From an uncultured Deinococcales bacterium (GTDB lineage Bacteria; Deinococcota; Deinococci; Deinococcales; Trueperaceae), in contig CALGZD010000243.1 of NCBI GenBank assembly GCA_937934635.1, positions 1-5,964 of the forward strand: a stretch of DNA of 5,964 bases, written 5' to 3'. This document shows positions 5,779 through 5,964 of the stretch, one piece after another. Made by a program: the position numbers and the translations under genes. Every line of letters begins with the position of its first letter. Positions within the stretch are counted from its first letter, which is position 1. The notes under the pieces were generated by a model. That model was not told the origin of the DNA, made no database searches, and saw only the letters and a program-made list of their open reading frames with translations.

Positions 5779-5781
5779 CTA
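5774..5781 (+). repeat. Left target-site duplication of the MITE-like element
   Basis: TTACTCTA, identical to 5957-5964. One more base, C5782, separates it from the terminal inverted repeat. If the duplication is 9 bp (TTACTCTAC), the base just after the window should be C. Confidence 0.7.
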
Positions 5782-5782
5782 C

Positions 5783-5956
5783 GGGTGCGTCCCATTTCAG
5801 GTTGAAAGATGGTTTTAGTCTGAATAGCATGTTTTCAAACGAAGTGTAATGAACAGTTTTTATGTTCATTCATAAACTGCCGAGGTGCGTCCCAGACGAT
5901 GGTAGAAACTTTATAGATATAGTCATGTACGTTTCAACCTTGAGCGGGACGCACCC
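5783..5956. mobile_element. MITE-like non-autonomous element, 174 bp
   Basis: The left end 5783-5807 and the reverse complement of the right end 5932-5956 match at 21 of 25 bases: 11 perfect outer bases GGGTGCGTCCC, a 5-base variable stretch, then 9 perfect bases AGGTTGAAA. The element is flanked by the direct repeat TTACTCTA on both sides (5774-5781 and 5957-5964). Terminal inverted repeats plus a target duplication of 8-9 bp are the mark of an element moved by a DDE transposase. It has no coding frame, so it must depend on a transposase elsewhere. IS families with 8-9 bp duplications include IS1, IS4, the IS5/IS903 group and IS1595; I do not recognise these ends. A REP/REPIN origin is an alternative, but IS200/REP-type transposition leaves no target duplication. 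Confidence 0.75.
5884..5955. repeat. Nested inverted repeat inside the MITE-like element
   Basis: A third copy of the end motif, GGTGCGTCCC, lies at 5884-5893 in the same orientation as the left end and exactly 100 bp from it. It pairs with GGGACGCACC (5946-5955); GGTAGAAAC (5901-5909) also pairs with GTTTCAACC (5931-5939) except for one mismatch, around a 21-nt loop. The right part of the element is thus a 72-bp hairpin by itself. A smaller palindrome, AATGAAC (5848-5854) with GTTCATT (5864-5870), lies between the left end and this hairpin. Confidence 0.65.
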
Positions 5957-5964
5957 TTACTCTA
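5957..5964 (+). repeat. Right target-site duplication of the MITE-like element (window edge)
   Basis: TTACTCTA directly follows the right terminal inverted repeat and equals 5774-5781. The window ends here, so a ninth base cannot be checked. Confidence 0.7.

Larger units (their letters stand above)
5194..5782. other. Intergenic region upstream of the P450, no supported gene but rich in repeats
   Basis: 589 bases. Contents from left to right: P450 ribosome binding site (5201-5205), a perfect 12-bp-arm palindrome (5276-5303), a long imperfect inverted repeat (5370-5437) holding copy B of the dispersed repeat, a run of TRACGY hexamers (5522, 5531, 5540, 5560 and 5576), a 16-bp tandem repeat (5551-5593), a small hairpin (5632-5655) and a degenerate 17-bp repeat pair (5746-5778). 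AGGAG at 5683-5687 looks like a ribosome binding site but no start codon with a reading frame follows it. Confidence 0.6.

Overview
The window is AT-rich bacterial DNA with short intergenic spacers, clear Shine-Dalgarno sequences and ATG/GTG starts. The proteins (an M23 peptidase tail, a calcineurin-like phosphoesterase, an omega-type aminotransferase, a class I glutamine amidotransferase and a soluble bacterial P450) best suit a proteobacterium, probably a gammaproteobacterium. This is an inference from protein style and not a firm assignment. No rRNA, tRNA, CRISPR array, transposase gene or phage gene was seen.

Layout. On the + strand: the last 42 codons of an M23-type peptidase (1-131), a hairpin terminator (216-249), then a GTG-started metallophosphoesterase (423-1196). 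A convergent gap of 384 bases follows (1197-1580). On the - strand, in transcription order: a cytochrome P450 (5193 to 3928), a class I glutamine amidotransferase 32 nt downstream (3895 to 3203), and, after a 278-nt spacer, a class III PLP-dependent aminotransferase (2924 to 1581). The P450 and amidotransferase look like one operon. The aminotransferase has its own good ribosome binding site and may have its own promoter. From 5194 to the end there is no convincing gene, but there is much repeat structure.

How the genes may work together. The three - strand genes could form a small catabolic or tailoring module: oxygenation by the P450, amide or gamma-glutamyl chemistry by the amidotransferase, and amine transfer by the aminotransferase. 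This rests only on adjacency and family knowledge. No ferredoxin or reductase partner and no regulator is present.

The most notable content is non-coding. (1) A 174-bp MITE-like element (5783-5956) has 25-bp terminal inverted repeats and a flanking 8-bp direct repeat, probably 9 bp cut by the window edge, plus an internal third copy of the end motif. (2) Short tandem repeats with periods of 14, 15, 16 and 17 bp lie in the spacers; the 14-bp array runs from the P450 stop codon to the amidotransferase start codon. (3) A 33-bp direct repeat (31 of 33 identical) lies on both sides of the whole - strand gene block. (4) A perfect 12-bp-arm palindrome lies upstream of the P450.
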